This document shows positions 14,184 to 23,799 of a DNA stretch of 64,000 bases, one piece after another (positions within the stretch are counted from its first letter, which is position 1; each line of letters starts with the position of its first letter). The notes under the pieces were generated by a model that saw only the letters and a list, made by a program, of their open reading frames with translations, searched no databases and had not been told where the DNA came from. Origin of the DNA: a bacterium (GTDB taxonomy: Bacteria > Elusimicrobiota > Elusimicrobia > Elusimicrobiales > UBA9959); NCBI GenBank assembly GCA_021789695.1, contig JAJYJH010000002.1, positions 1 to 64,000 of the forward strand, read 5' to 3'. The translations under genes and the position numbers were made by a program.

Positions 14184-17068
14184 GCGTCCCTCCACCCCGG
14201 CAGGCGGACGATCATGGTCGCTCCTCCTGCCGCGTTCCTTTCGGCGAAAATGGTGCCGCCGTGCTTCTCGATGATGCGCTTCGCCGCGGTAAGCCCTATC
14301 CCGTCCCCGTTCACCGGCCCTTTGGGGTCCGCGCGATAGAAAAGGGTCCAGATCTTCCCGGCCGCCTCCTCCTCCGTAAGACCAATGCCGTTATCAGCGA
14401 CGCGATATTCGGCAGAGCCGTCGTCCAGCTTCCCGCCGGTTATCCGCACGCGCAGCGTCTTTTCATGGGAGCGGTACTTCACGGCGTTGTCCAGCAGGTT
14501 GCCGAACACCTGGGAAAGCTGGTCTTTGTCGCCAAGACAGGGCGGCAGTTCCCCGGCTTCCGCTTCCGCCCCGGCCTCCCTCAGCTGGTAATTAATAGAC
14601 CCCAGAAGGGTCTTCACAAGGTCGTTCATGTCGACGCGCTCCTTCCTGAACTCGCCACGGCCTATCCGGGAGACCTTCAACAGAGCGTTGATGAGCGAGT
14701 CCATCCTGGCCGCGCTGGTCAGCAGGAAGCCGATCGCCTCCGGCACATTCTTATCCAGGAGCTCGGCAGCAGTCCCGGGGGAGCTCTTCTTTACCGCGGA
14801 GGAAATCTCCGCGCAGTATTTCCGGAGGTTCCGCGAAAAGCCCTGTATATTTACCATGGGCCCGCGCAGGTCGTGGGAGGCGACGTACAGGAAGTCCTCC
14901 AGTTCCTTGTTCTTGGCGCCCAGCTCCGCGGAATATCGCTTTAGCTCGAACTCGGCCTGTTTTATCCTGGTGATGTCCTGGAGCGTTCCGTGAACCCTTA
15001 ACGTGCGGCCGTCTTTCACAACAACCTGCCCGACCGTGTGCACCCATTTACGCGCGCCTTTCGCGGTGATTATCTCCAGTTCCAGGTCGTACGGCCTGCC
15101 CTGTTCCACGGCTTCCCTGACCGCCTTTTCTATAAGCGGCCTGGACTCCGGAGCGTAATACGCTATCCCGCGCGCCGGAGTTATGGGCGAACCGGCCGGC
15201 AAGTCGTGGATTAGGGCGACCTCGTCGCTCCAGGTCCCCGACCCTGTCTCCGGGTCGAAGCTCCAGCTGCCGAGCTGGGCCATATGCTGCGCTTCATTGA
15301 GGGCCTGCTCGCTGGCGCGCAACCTCTCCCCGGACAGTTCGCGCTCCGTTATGTCCGTGATTATCTCGAAGTTCAGCCTTCTGCCGCCCACCGATATGGA
15401 AGAGGAGCGAACCTCCACCGTTCTCCGCTCACCGCAGGCGAGCCTGTGGTTTAAGACGAAGAAATTCTCCTCCCCGCGCATTATCCGGCCCTGTATCCCG
15501 GCGCTTTCCTTTTCTGGAAGTATGTTGATGTCGTTTATCTTCATGGCCCGCAGTTTTTCCGGCGGATAGCCGTAGAAGTCCGAGGCCGCCTTGTTGGCGC
15601 GGACTAGGGCCCCGGAAAAAGGGTCCACCAGCAGCATCACGGCGCTGTGTTCCTCGAACATCAGGCGAAACTGTTCCTCGCTCTCGGCCAGCGCCTTTTC
15701 GGCCTTCCTGCGCCCGGTGAGGTCGCGGATTATCGCCCACATCCCGGCAAGACGCCCGTCCCTATCCCGGTCCAGCACGCTCAGCAGTTCAACCGGCACC
15801 ACGGAGCCGTCCTTGCGGATAAATTCCTTCTCGTAGACCCCGGAAGCGCCCTGCCCTATTATCTTCTCCTCCACTATCCGTTTTTCCGCGGCGCGCCACT
15901 TTTCCGGAGTGAAGTCGACGTAGCTGAGTTTTTTCAGTTCCCCCAGCGCGTAGCCGGTGAGCTGCTCGAAAGCGGCGTTGCATTCGACTACGCGACCCTT
16001 CATGTCCGTATAGACGTAGCTGTCCAGCATCTGCCGGTAAAGCCGCGTGAAGCGCGCCTCGGCCGACATGAGCGTGGAGGCGTATTCCGCCTCTCTGCGC
16101 GTCATGATGGAGTAGGTCACGGCGCCGCCGGCGGCGAGCAGGGCCAGCACCAGCGCCAGCAGCAGCGCGGCGCTCCTGCGCAGCTGACCGAACGCCTCCG
16201 ACAGGTCTATCTTGGAAACGATGAACCAGGGGGAACCTTCTACCGGGCCTGCGTAGGCCAGCACGGGCACCCCCCGGTAATCCCTGCCGCGCAGGACCCC
16301 TGTGAACCCGCGCAGGACCGCCGCGGCGGGGAGGTCTTTCTCGGTGACAGGACGGCGGAATCTCAGGGCTGAGCCGGAGCGGTGGCGCAGCTCGTTAAGG
16401 AAAAGGACGTCCTTAGCGTCTCTTCTGACCAGCAAGGTCTCCGCCGAGGGGCTGGAGGTGGGCCACTTCCGTATGAGCGGATAGAGGTACAGGGAGGGAT
16501 CGAGCTTGACGGCCAGGTACAGCTTCCCCGCGCCGCTCTCTGCGGCCAGTACCGCCAGGTAGATGGCCGGCCTGCCGGCCCTGTCCGGCACCAGGTCAGA
16601 CATCACGACGGCGCGCGGGTCTACGGCCCTGCGCAGCAGGGCCGCGGCCTGCGGGTTCAGCGTCGCCTCTTTCTCCCCGCCCCAGGCCAGCACCCTGCCG
16701 TCGGGAGCGGTAAAATAGGCCGAACTGAAACCGCTGTAAAGCACGAAGGAGTCCAGCCGCTCCTTTATAAGCCGGAGCAATCGCTCGTCGTGCGGGGCGG
16801 CAAGCAGCCGCCGCAGGTAGATGCGCATCACAGGGCTCTGCGACATCGAGACCAGATGCGCCTTGCGTTCCGACCTCCAGTCGGATATGTCCTGCGCTTT
16901 GGATTCGCCGATGACGGTTATCAGGTCGCTCTCCTCCCGTACCGCCGCGGCGCTGTAGCGCAGGTAATAGGCGTAACCGCCGCCGATTATGCCGGCGGAG
17001 AACAGCAGGAAGACGGCTAGCAGGCCGCGGCGCTGCGGCGCGGGGCTGTAGCCGCTCCTCGCCGTCAC
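14180..17068 (-). CDS. Membrane sensor histidine kinase (Cache-PAS3-HK)
   Basis: This 962-residue kinase has a transmembrane helix (about 14-36), a periplasmic dCache-like region (about 40-300; AYFTAPDGRVLAWGG, IYLAVLAAESG, SPWFIVSKIDL), a second membrane helix (about 302-325), three PAS domains (about 340-740), HisKA with the acceptor in YVASHDLRGPMVNIQG, and an HATPase (GNLLDNAVKYRS, VADNGIGL, GDGIGLTAAK). It starts with GTG directly after the TGA of the preceding gene. The ASHDLRGP box is typical of phytochrome-type kinases paired with small Rcp1-like regulators. The regulator gene that overlaps its end is broken, so this kinase may now be an orphan or use other receivers of the island. 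Confidence 0.93.
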   Translation of the reverse strand: MTARSGYSPAPQRRGLLAVFLLFSAGIIGGGYAYYLRYSAAAVREESDLITVIGESKAQDISDWRSERKAHLVSMSQSPVMRIYLRRLLAAPHDERLLRLIKERLDSFVLYSGFSSAYFTAPDGRVLAWGGEKEATLNPQAAALLRRAVDPRAVVMSDLVPDRAGRPAIYLAVLAAESGAGKLYLAVKLDPSLYLYPLIRKWPTSSPSAETLLVRRDAKDVLFLNELRHRSGSALRFRRPVTEKDLPAAAVLRGFTGVLRGRDYRGVPVLAYAGPVEGSPWFIVSKIDLSEAFGQLRRSAALLLALVLALLAAGGAVTYSIMTRREAEYASTLMSAEARFTRLYRQMLDSYVYTDMKGRVVECNAAFEQLTGYALGELKKLSYVDFTPEKWRAAEKRIVEEKIIGQGASGVYEKEFIRKDGSVVPVELLSVLDRDRDGRLAGMWAIIRDLTGRRKAEKALAESEEQFRLMFEEHSAVMLLVDPFSGALVRANKAASDFYGYPPEKLRAMKINDINILPEKESAGIQGRIMRGEENFFVLNHRLACGERRTVEVRSSSISVGGRRLNFEIITDITERELSGERLRASEQALNEAQHMAQLGSWSFDPETGSGTWSDEVALIHDLPAGSPITPARGIAYYAPESRPLIEKAVREAVEQGRPYDLELEIITAKGARKWVHTVGQVVVKDGRTLRVHGTLQDITRIKQAEFELKRYSAELGAKNKELEDFLYVASHDLRGPMVNIQGFSRNLRKYCAEISSAVKKSSPGTAAELLDKNVPEAIGFLLTSAARMDSLINALLKVSRIGRGEFRKERVDMNDLVKTLLGSINYQLREAGAEAEAGELPPCLGDKDQLSQVFGNLLDNAVKYRSHEKTLRVRITGGKLDDGSAEYRVADNGIGLTEEEAAGKIWTLFYRADPKGPVNGDGIGLTAAKRIIEKHGGTIFAERNAAGGATMIVRLPGWRDA

Positions 17069-19900
17069 TCAGTTCTTTCCATCCAGCAGTTTTGCCAGCG
17101 TATCGGCCAGCTCCTTGAACCTGTACGGCTTCGGCAGCATTGCGTCGAAGCCGCTTTCGCGGTAGTCGGAAAGTTCGGCGTCGTCGGAATAACCGCTGGA
17201 AACGATCACCTTGGCCGCCGGGTCAGTCTTGCGCAGCTCCATAACGGCGGCCTTCCCGCCCATACCGCCGGGGATGGTGAGATCCATGATCACCGCGCTG
17301 AAAGGCCTGCCCGCGGCCTGCTCTTCCCGGTATCGCCTCACGGCTTCAGCGCCGTCCCGCACTATCTCGTTCTCGTAGCCCAGTTCCATCAGCATCCGGC
17401 GCACGGCGTTTATTACGATCTCCTCGTCCTCCAGGACAAGCACCCGCCCCGTACCCCCGGCGGGCTTGCGGGCCGTCTCCCCCGGCGCCGCCAGGCAGCG
17501 CCCCATGGCGGGCAGGAACAGCTCGAACCTGGTGCCTTTGCCGGGCTCCGAGGCCAGTTCTATATGGCCGCCGTGGTTCTTCACTACGGACCAGGCCATG
17601 AAGAGCCCCAGGCCGTGGCCTTTTTCTTTTGTGGAAAAGTAGGGTTCGAACACATGGGAGAGGTATTCCCCCGGAATGCCGATGCCGGTATCGGAGACGG
17701 TTATGCGCACATAAGCGCCTCCCGGCAATACCCCGGGCAGAGGCGCGCCCGCCGGAAGGTTGCGCGCTTCCAGCCTTATGGTCCCGCCGGAAGGCATGGC
17801 CTGCAGCCCGTTCATCAGCATATTGTTGACCGCCTGCTTGAGCTGGTTTTCGTCGCCATCCACGCTCCAAAGGCCGGCGGGCACGTCCAGTTCCGCGGCG
17901 GCGTTGGCTCCGCGGGTGGCCAGCGTGAAGATATCGGAAAGCATTTTCTCCACGCAGACCTCCTTCTTTATCGGCTTGCCGCCCTTGGAAAAGGCCAGCA
18001 GGTTGGTAGTCAGGATCTGGGCGTTGCAGGCGGCCTGCAGCGTGTCCTTGATTATTGCCACGCTTTCAGCGTCCTTCGCGCAACGCACCTCGAGCAGCGA
18101 GATATTGCCCATTATTCCCGTCAGCATATTGTTGAAGTCGTGGGCTATGCCGCCGGCCAGCTGCCCGAGCGATTCAACGCGCTGCATAGCGGACATCTCC
18201 AGCATCAGTTTCCCCGATTTCTTCCTTTCGGAGACGTCATGAAAGAACACCACGGTGCTGCCCTCGGAGCCGAACAGGAGACGCCGGCTGCTGATCTCCA
18301 CGGAGAGTCTCTCCCCGTCCATCGCCGTCACCTCTATCTCCATCGGGGGTAAGACGGCGCCCTTGTCCACGGCGGCGATCCTGCCGGCGACGCTCTCCCT
18401 GTACTTAGCGGTTATCCGCTCTAGGATGTCGCGGCCCACGTAGTCCTCTTCGCGCAGCGAACGCATAATCTCCATGCCGGACTTGTTGATGTACGTGACC
18501 CTGGTGCCTTTGCGCACCACCACGCCGTACGGAGCCGCGTCTATCAGCGTCTGAAAGCGGGCTTCGGAGTTCTTCATGGTAGTTATGTCCGTCCAGGAGC
18601 CAATTAGCTCCCCTGGCCGCTCAGGCGTGGCCCTGAACTGGGAGTGTATCCAGGCCACACTCCCGTCCTTGCGTTTTATGCGGAAGTCCTGAGTTGTCGA
18701 GCCTGTCCTGAGGATGTCGGCCTTCTCCGCCCGCACCCGTTTCCTGTCCTCCGGGTGGAGCACAGCCGACAGCCAGGCGGGGTCCAGGATCTCTGCCGCT
18801 TCATAGCCGGTGATGGCGACCGTGTCGCCGCTGACCCATTCCGGTATGCGCTTCCCGTCGGAAGCTGCGCGCGCCCTGATAAGCATAACCTGCGTGGACT
18901 CCATGACGTGGGAGAGCTCCGCCGCGGTGCGTTCCAGCGAGGCCTGGGCCGCGGCCCGCTTTTCCTCGTTCTTCAGCGCGCCAAGGGCCAGCGAAATATC
19001 CCCCTGTATCTCGGCCAGCAGCTGCAGTTCCTCCCGGCTGAAGAACTCCTTTTCTGCGGCGTAAAGGCTCAGCACGAAAGGGATCTTGCCGTTGAGAAAA
19101 AGCGGAATGGCCGAGGAGGAGGCGTAACCCCGGGCCCTGGCCGCCTCCCGCCAGGGCGCCATACGCGGGTCGGAAGCGATATCCGAACAGACGACTATGC
19201 CGCCGCTCTTGAAAGCCGTCCCGGTAGGGCCGTTCCCCTCATCATCGCCGAGCGGGATCTTGATCTTGTCGAGGTAGCCGTCGACGAAGCCGTCCGAGCA
19301 GAAAGGGACGAACCTCTTTATATCCGGGTCCAGAGCCCCCACCCAGGCCATGCGCAGCCCCCCGGCCTCAACCGCGATACGGCAGACCTTCCTAAGCAGT
19401 TCCCCCGGATCGCTCGCGCGCGCCGCGGCCTGGTTAACCTGAGCCAGCACGTTGTAAATGCGTACGCTTTTCCGGAGATCGGCCTCCGTCCTTTTGAGCT
19501 TCCTCTGAAGGCCGGACCTCTCCAGCGCCTTGGAGACGGTGGGGAGCAGATTGTCCAGGAAGGCGGAGTCCTTGACTATGTAGTCCAGCGCCCCGCCCTT
19601 CATGGTCTCCACCGCGACCTTCTCTCCGCCCCGGCCGGTGGCTACGATGAAAGGCGGCACCGCAAGGCCCTGCTCCCTTATGCGCGAGACTAAGTCCAGG
19701 CCGGTCATGCCCGGAAGAGAATAGTCCAGCACCGCTATTTCCACCGGCCTGCGCCTTACGACCTCCAGGGCCTCCTCGGCCTTTAAGGCGCCGACCATCT
19801 CGAGCCCCAGGCCGCTTAGCCTCTGGCGCTCGAGTTCCATCATTCCGGGATCGTCCTCGACTATCAGGAGACATCCTTTCCCGTTATTGTCGTCCGGCAT
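17069..19900 (-). CDS. Hybrid histidine kinase REC-GAF-PAS-PAS-HK-REC
   Basis: This 943-residue soluble protein begins with a receiver (residues 9-125; LLIVEDDPGM, IAVLDYSLPGMTG, YIVKDSA), then a GAF domain (about 150-320), PAS domains (about 335-450 and 455-575), HisKA with the acceptor histidine in LAGGIAHDFNNMLTG, an HATPase (NNMLMNGLQAM, SDTGIGI, GHGLGLFMAW) and a C-terminal receiver (VLVLEDEEIV, AVIMDLTIPGGMG, MLPKPYR). The ATG at 19900 follows GGGGAGGGGGAA, and a TATAAT element lies about 60 bp upstream. The next gene starts directly after the stop (TGAGTG). It is probably a phosphorelay hub co-transcribed with the membrane kinase. Confidence 0.93.
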   Translation of the reverse strand: MPDDNNGKGCLLIVEDDPGMMELERQRLSGLGLEMVGALKAEEALEVVRRRPVEIAVLDYSLPGMTGLDLVSRIREQGLAVPPFIVATGRGGEKVAVETMKGGALDYIVKDSAFLDNLLPTVSKALERSGLQRKLKRTEADLRKSVRIYNVLAQVNQAAARASDPGELLRKVCRIAVEAGGLRMAWVGALDPDIKRFVPFCSDGFVDGYLDKIKIPLGDDEGNGPTGTAFKSGGIVVCSDIASDPRMAPWREAARARGYASSSAIPLFLNGKIPFVLSLYAAEKEFFSREELQLLAEIQGDISLALGALKNEEKRAAAQASLERTAAELSHVMESTQVMLIRARAASDGKRIPEWVSGDTVAITGYEAAEILDPAWLSAVLHPEDRKRVRAEKADILRTGSTTQDFRIKRKDGSVAWIHSQFRATPERPGELIGSWTDITTMKNSEARFQTLIDAAPYGVVVRKGTRVTYINKSGMEIMRSLREEDYVGRDILERITAKYRESVAGRIAAVDKGAVLPPMEIEVTAMDGERLSVEISSRRLLFGSEGSTVVFFHDVSERKKSGKLMLEMSAMQRVESLGQLAGGIAHDFNNMLTGIMGNISLLEVRCAKDAESVAIIKDTLQAACNAQILTTNLLAFSKGGKPIKKEVCVEKMLSDIFTLATRGANAAAELDVPAGLWSVDGDENQLKQAVNNMLMNGLQAMPSGGTIRLEARNLPAGAPLPGVLPGGAYVRITVSDTGIGIPGEYLSHVFEPYFSTKEKGHGLGLFMAWSVVKNHGGHIELASEPGKGTRFELFLPAMGRCLAAPGETARKPAGGTGRVLVLEDEEIVINAVRRMLMELGYENEIVRDGAEAVRRYREEQAAGRPFSAVIMDLTIPGGMGGKAAVMELRKTDPAAKVIVSSGYSDDAELSDYRESGFDAMLPKPYRFKELADTLAKLLDGKN

Positions 19901-19988
19901 TTTCCCCCTCCCCAAGCAACCGCCCCGGCTGTAACGCTGCACCCTGCCCGCTCACATTATATAAAAATCGGCTGGCTGGCCCCCGTAC

Positions 19989-21260
19989 TCAGGCCTTGGG
20001 GCCGTCCAGCGGGAGGAAGAGGCGCACCAGGGCGCCGCCCTCTTCGCCGCGGGCCAGCTCCAATCTTCCACCGTGCCGCGCCGCTATCTGGGAACAGACA
20101 AAAAGCCCCAGCCCGGTGCCGCCAGTTTCCTTGCGCGTGGTGCCGAAGGCCTTGATCCCCTCGCTGAGCATCTTTTCGGGGAACCCGGGGCCGTTGTCGG
20201 AGATCTCTATCTTCACGCCGTCCGTCTCCGCCGAAGCCGAAAGGCGCACCAGCCCCTTCGCACGGACAAACGAGAGGGCGTTCAGGATGGTGTTTATGAA
20301 TATGCGCTCCAGATGCACGCGGCTGCCCCTGATTATGGGAAGGGACTGAGGGATGTCCGCCTTTATTTCGGCCCCGGCCTTCCTGGCGGCGTAGCTGGTG
20401 AGCATGCAGGCCGATTCCGCCACCTCGCCCAGAGAAACCGGTTCAAAAACGTAATCCTGGCCGCGCACTATGCCCATCGCGTTTATGATCATGGCCTTGG
20501 CCAGCCTGGCGGCCTTCAGCGTGCGTTCCAGATCCGCCTTTTCCGGTCCTTCCGCTTCGGCCGCTATTTCGGAGCTGAGCAGAATAACTGAAAGCACGTT
20601 GCCGAGGTCGTGCAATACCCCCCCGACAAGAGTCCCCAGCTCGCTGGAGGAGGCGCTTTTTACGAGTGCAGTCTCTTTGGCCTCTATGTCCCTGGAAAGG
20701 GCCTCCACCTGCGCGCGTTTGAAGGCCAGCCCCGCCTCGGAGACCTTCCTGGCCTGCGCCGTAGTGAAAACCACCCGGGCCGAGAACGAGACCACGGCTA
20801 TTTTGGCGGACAGGGCCAGCAGCCCTGCGAGGTCCCAGATGGAGACCGGCCAGCTCAGGACGACCAGGCTTATGGCGCAGAGCACAACCATGCCGGCCGC
20901 GTCTTTGGCCCTGGCCATGAGGGCGGCCGCGAACACCGGCAGCAGGTAAAGCACCCAGAAATACGAGTCGCCGCCGCCGGAGTAGACCAGGATGGCCGTT
21001 ATGGTCCAGAAATTCACCAGCAGTATCAGGTCCACCAGCCAGGTGTTCACCGCCGTGCGGCTGCGCAGCAGGTAATTGAAGACAAGGTTGGAGCCCAATA
21101 GTATCAGGAAGCAGTACAGTACGGCGGGATAGACGATCAGCGGGTTCCCCCTGTAAAGCCATGCCAAGGCCACCATGAAGACGGAGAACACGGTCTCGTA
21201 GGAACTGCGCGAGAAGGTGGTGACCTGTCCCCTGTCCAATGCGCTGATTATTTTTTTCAT
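19989..21260 (-). CDS. Membrane histidine kinase with multi-TM sensor
   Basis: This 423-residue protein has five or six predicted membrane helices in the first 170 residues (FSVFMVALAWLY, YPAVLYCFLILLG, LILLVNFWTITAILV, FWVLYLLPVFAAAL, AAGMVVLCAISLVVL). A coiled coil follows, then a HisKA-like region with the acceptor in LVGGVLHDLGNVLSVI and an HATPase (FINTILNALSFV, SDNGPGF, GGTGLGLFVCSQ). The H-box context HDLGN is a variant. It lies 37 bp downstream of the cytosine deaminase gene on the same strand. No cognate regulator is adjacent on its 3' side; the hybrid kinase at 19900 lies 88 bp beyond its stop. Confidence 0.88.
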   Translation of the reverse strand: MKKIISALDRGQVTTFSRSSYETVFSVFMVALAWLYRGNPLIVYPAVLYCFLILLGSNLVFNYLLRSRTAVNTWLVDLILLVNFWTITAILVYSGGGDSYFWVLYLLPVFAAALMARAKDAAGMVVLCAISLVVLSWPVSIWDLAGLLALSAKIAVVSFSARVVFTTAQARKVSEAGLAFKRAQVEALSRDIEAKETALVKSASSSELGTLVGGVLHDLGNVLSVILLSSEIAAEAEGPEKADLERTLKAARLAKAMIINAMGIVRGQDYVFEPVSLGEVAESACMLTSYAARKAGAEIKADIPQSLPIIRGSRVHLERIFINTILNALSFVRAKGLVRLSASAETDGVKIEISDNGPGFPEKMLSEGIKAFGTTRKETGGTGLGLFVCSQIAARHGGRLELARGEEGGALVRLFLPLDGPKA

Positions 21261-21297
21261 ATCAGGCCCGGTCCGCCGCCAGAGCCACGGGCGGCCC

Positions 21298-21750
21298 CTA
21301 CGCCCCTATGTCCTCGTTCCAGAGTTCAGGGCGCGCCTTTATAAAACCACGCATCAGCTTTTTGCATTCCTCCGAATCCAGGTTTATTAACCTGACGGAC
21401 TTCCTGGAGTAGCTCTCCGGCCCCTTGAATGTCGCGTTCTCGCCTATCACTACGGTCGGGATCTTGTAGAGCAGTATGGCCCCGGTGCACATGGAGCATG
21501 GCGAGAGTGTGGAATAGATGACGCACCTCTTATAGTCGGCGGCTTTCAGACGGCCAGCGTTCTCCAGGCAGTCCATCTCGGCGTGCAGGATGGCGGACCT
21601 CTTCTGCACGCGTCTGTTGTGCCCGCGGCCTATTATCCTGCCGTCCTTTACCAGCACCGCGCCTATCGGGATGCCGCCTTCCTTCAGCCCCCTGCGGGCC
21701 TCGATGACGGCCTCGGCCAGAAATTTGAGATGCTCAGCCCGCTCCTTCAT
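21298..21750 (-). CDS. Cytosine deaminase, yeast FCY1-like
   Basis: This 150-residue zinc deaminase of the CDA fold has the HAEMD motif (zinc ligand and catalytic glutamate) and SPCSMCTGAILLY (two zinc cysteines). The C-terminal half (VVIGENATFKG, EECKKLMRGFI, ARPELWNEDIG) closely follows yeast cytosine deaminase, which has the same CKK-M--FI and RP--W-EDIG layout, rather than TadA. The likely reaction is cytosine to uracil for pyrimidine salvage (EC 3.5.4.1). The ATG at 21750 has a strong GGGGGAAGG site. It lies 37 bp after the RlmI-like gene. A related guanine or nucleoside deaminase activity is the alternative. Confidence 0.85.
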   Translation of the reverse strand: MKERAEHLKFLAEAVIEARRGLKEGGIPIGAVLVKDGRIIGRGHNRRVQKRSAILHAEMDCLENAGRLKAADYKRCVIYSTLSPCSMCTGAILLYKIPTVVIGENATFKGPESYSRKSVRLINLDSEECKKLMRGFIKARPELWNEDIGA

Positions 21751-21787
21751 CCTTCCCCCTTGCCCCGCTATTGCCGGACACCGCGCG

Positions 21788-22975
21788 TCAGAAGACGCGG
21801 CAGAAGATGCATTTCAGATATTCCCCTTCCGGGTAGTCGGCCGCGACCGGGTGGTCGGGCCCTGCCCCGGCCTTCTTGAGGATCTGCACGCGGCGTCCGG
21901 TGTTGGAGGCCGCCCCCCTCAATATGAACGAGAACTCCTCCATCGACACCATCCCGCTGCAGGAACAGGTGACGAAGACACCCCCCTCCTCCACCAGCGA
22001 CAGCGCCAACCGGTTGAAATCGCGGTACTTGAAGATGCCCTTATCGCGCTCCTCGCGGCTCGAGACCAGTTTGTACGGGTCCAGCACGACGAGGCCGTAA
22101 CGGCGCTTCTGTTCCAGCATCTGCCGCATATAGGTGAACGCGTCGGCGCAGACGGCGTCTACGTTCACTTTGTTGATGTTGGCGTTGCGTTTGGAAAGCG
22201 CGCTGGCCTCCGGGTCAAGTTCAACGCAGGTAACCTGCTGCGCCCCGCCGAGCCGGGCCGCGTAGACGCCGAAGCCGCCCGTGTAGGCGCAGATGTCTAT
22301 CATCCGGCGGCCCGCGGCCAACGACGAGGCGTACAGCCGGTTCTCTCGCTGGTCGCAGAAAAAGCCCGTCTTGTAGCCGGACTTGAGGTCCAGTTCGAAC
22401 TGGACCCCGTTCTCGGAGATGCGCGTCTTGTGGGACGCCGCGGCCTCCGGCTTTATCGCGAAGCCCTCCATCTCCTGAGTGTAGGAGCTGGCGCGGTGAT
22501 GAAAAACGGCCTCCGGGAACTGCTTTTTAAAGGCGGCCTGTATGGCCGGCCAGAGACGGTACATGCCCAGCGAATAAAATTCAAGAACGATTTGGTCCTT
22601 GTAGATGTCAGCGGTCAGGCCGGGCAGGCCGTCGGCGTAGTCGTGGACGAGCCGGTAGGCGTCGGTGCGCTCCGGCAGCCTCAGCACGCCACGCCGCAGT
22701 AAGACCGCCCGTGAGACCTTTTCGTCCAGAAACTTCTCCACGGAAAATTCATCCGGGTTCTCCCGGCTGATTATGCGCAGCGTGATCTGGCTGCGCGGGT
22801 TGTAGATGGCCGTGCCGTAGGGATTGCCGTTCTTGTCGTAGACGGCCACCAGCTGGCCGGGCTCGGCCCGGTCGGCCGTATCTATCATCCTTTTAAAAGC
22901 GTTGGGCCCCGCCGGGGCGTGCGACAACTTCACCCTCGGAAGTCCGCCCGCCCTAGAGTAAATCTTATCGCCCAT
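21788..22975 (-). CDS. RlmI-like class I SAM-dependent rRNA methyltransferase
   Basis: This 395-residue protein has an N-terminal PUA-type region (about 1-80), a linker domain (about 80-190) and a Rossmann methyltransferase domain (about 200-395) with FFCDQRENR, MIDICAYTGGFGVYAARLGG (SAM loop), the acidic VTCVELDPEA, LVVLDPYK and the catalytic-cysteine region CSCSGMV. The layout matches RlmI/RlmK-type enzymes that make m5C in 23S rRNA. I start at the ATG at 22975, which has TATAAT 7 nt upstream and no ribosome site, so a leaderless transcript is likely. The frame is open further upstream but that stretch has no domain content. Confidence 0.88.
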   Translation of the reverse strand: MGDKIYSRAGGLPRVKLSHAPAGPNAFKRMIDTADRAEPGQLVAVYDKNGNPYGTAIYNPRSQITLRIISRENPDEFSVEKFLDEKVSRAVLLRRGVLRLPERTDAYRLVHDYADGLPGLTADIYKDQIVLEFYSLGMYRLWPAIQAAFKKQFPEAVFHHRASSYTQEMEGFAIKPEAAASHKTRISENGVQFELDLKSGYKTGFFCDQRENRLYASSLAAGRRMIDICAYTGGFGVYAARLGGAQQVTCVELDPEASALSKRNANINKVNVDAVCADAFTYMRQMLEQKRRYGLVVLDPYKLVSSREERDKGIFKYRDFNRLALSLVEEGGVFVTCSCSGMVSMEEFSFILRGAASNTGRRVQILKKAGAGPDHPVAADYPEGEYLKCIFCRVF

Positions 22976-22982
22976 AGTCAGA

Positions 22983-23010
22983 ATTATACAAATCCTGGCG
23001 CGGCCGTCAC
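22983..23010 (-). promoter_or_regulatory. Leaderless promoter of the methyltransferase gene
   Basis: On the minus strand, GTGACG (23005-23010), a 16-nt spacer and a perfect TATAAT (22983-22988) precede the ATG at 22975 by 7 nt. No Shine-Dalgarno sequence is present. The promoter overlaps the end of the CYTH gene. Confidence 0.6.
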
Positions 23011-23522
23011 GCGCGGACCGGCCACGGCATATCCGCGTAGGCGCCGGCAAGCAGGTCCTCGCGCCTTACGCCCAGCTCCTTCATCAGGGCCCGGGCTTCC
23101 CTGCGGCCGGAGGCGGCGGATTCCCGCGGCCTAAGCACGACCTCCAGCTCGATGAAGCGCCCGAGGCCGTTGACCTCGTCGAAATGCACGCGCGCGCGTC
23201 CGACGAAACAGACCAGGCGCTTCTTAGCAACGGTCTTTCCCGCTCCCAGCTTCCGGGAAAAGAACCTGAGCGCGGAGGCGCCGTCCGCCACGGGAAGGAG
23301 CACGTAGTCCGAGATTTTAGGTCCGCCGGAAACTGGGCGGCGGTAGAAGATGAGCGTGGCGCCGCGCCCGCGCTCGCGGCGCAGCTTCAGCCTTCCGTTG
23401 GCGCAACCGAAGAAGGTGTCGGTCTGGAAAAGGAGTTCGCTGGAGGAGGCTAGCTCGAGTCCCCTGCGGAGCTGGGCTTCCCAGTCAGAGGCGCGGGCCT
23501 TTACCTCAACGTTCCGGCCCAT
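23007..23522 (-). CDS. CYTH-domain phosphohydrolase/cyclase-like protein
   Basis: This 171-residue protein has the CYTH (CyaB/ThTPase) fold. It begins RNVEVKAR, the usual NxExK variant of the ExExK signature, continues with GRLKLRRERGRGATLIFYRR (basic residues for triphosphate binding) and contains VHFDEVNGLGRFIELEVV, a typical late metal-binding strand. Members bind nucleotide or inorganic triphosphates; they include class IV adenylyl cyclases, thiamine triphosphatases and tripolyphosphatases. The exact substrate cannot be told. The ATG at 23522 overlaps the TGA of the preceding small membrane protein gene by one base. Confidence 0.85.
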   Translation of the reverse strand: MGRNVEVKARASDWEAQLRRGLELASSSELLFQTDTFFGCANGRLKLRRERGRGATLIFYRRPVSGGPKISDYVLLPVADGASALRFFSRKLGAGKTVAKKRLVCFVGRARVHFDEVNGLGRFIELEVVLRPRESAASGRREARALMKELGVRREDLLAGAYADMPWPVRA

Positions 23523-23799
23523 CAGAACCTGTCCAGGATGAACGGGGCCGCTGTCAGCAGCGCGCCGACCAGCACCGTATAGAGAGTGCCAGAGACGAAG
23601 AAGGTGTAGCTCATCAGCGCCACGCCGCAGACCATGCGCGTGACGTCGGCCCGCTCGCGCCCCTGTTTGAGGTAGACAAGCCCGACGAGGGAGAACAGGA
23701 CGGCGGCTATTACCGAGCCGGCGCTCAGCCCCGACAGCAGCGCGGCGCCTTTCGAACCGCCCTCAGTCCCCTGCAGGCCCGCCATCGTCAGGTTGTCCA

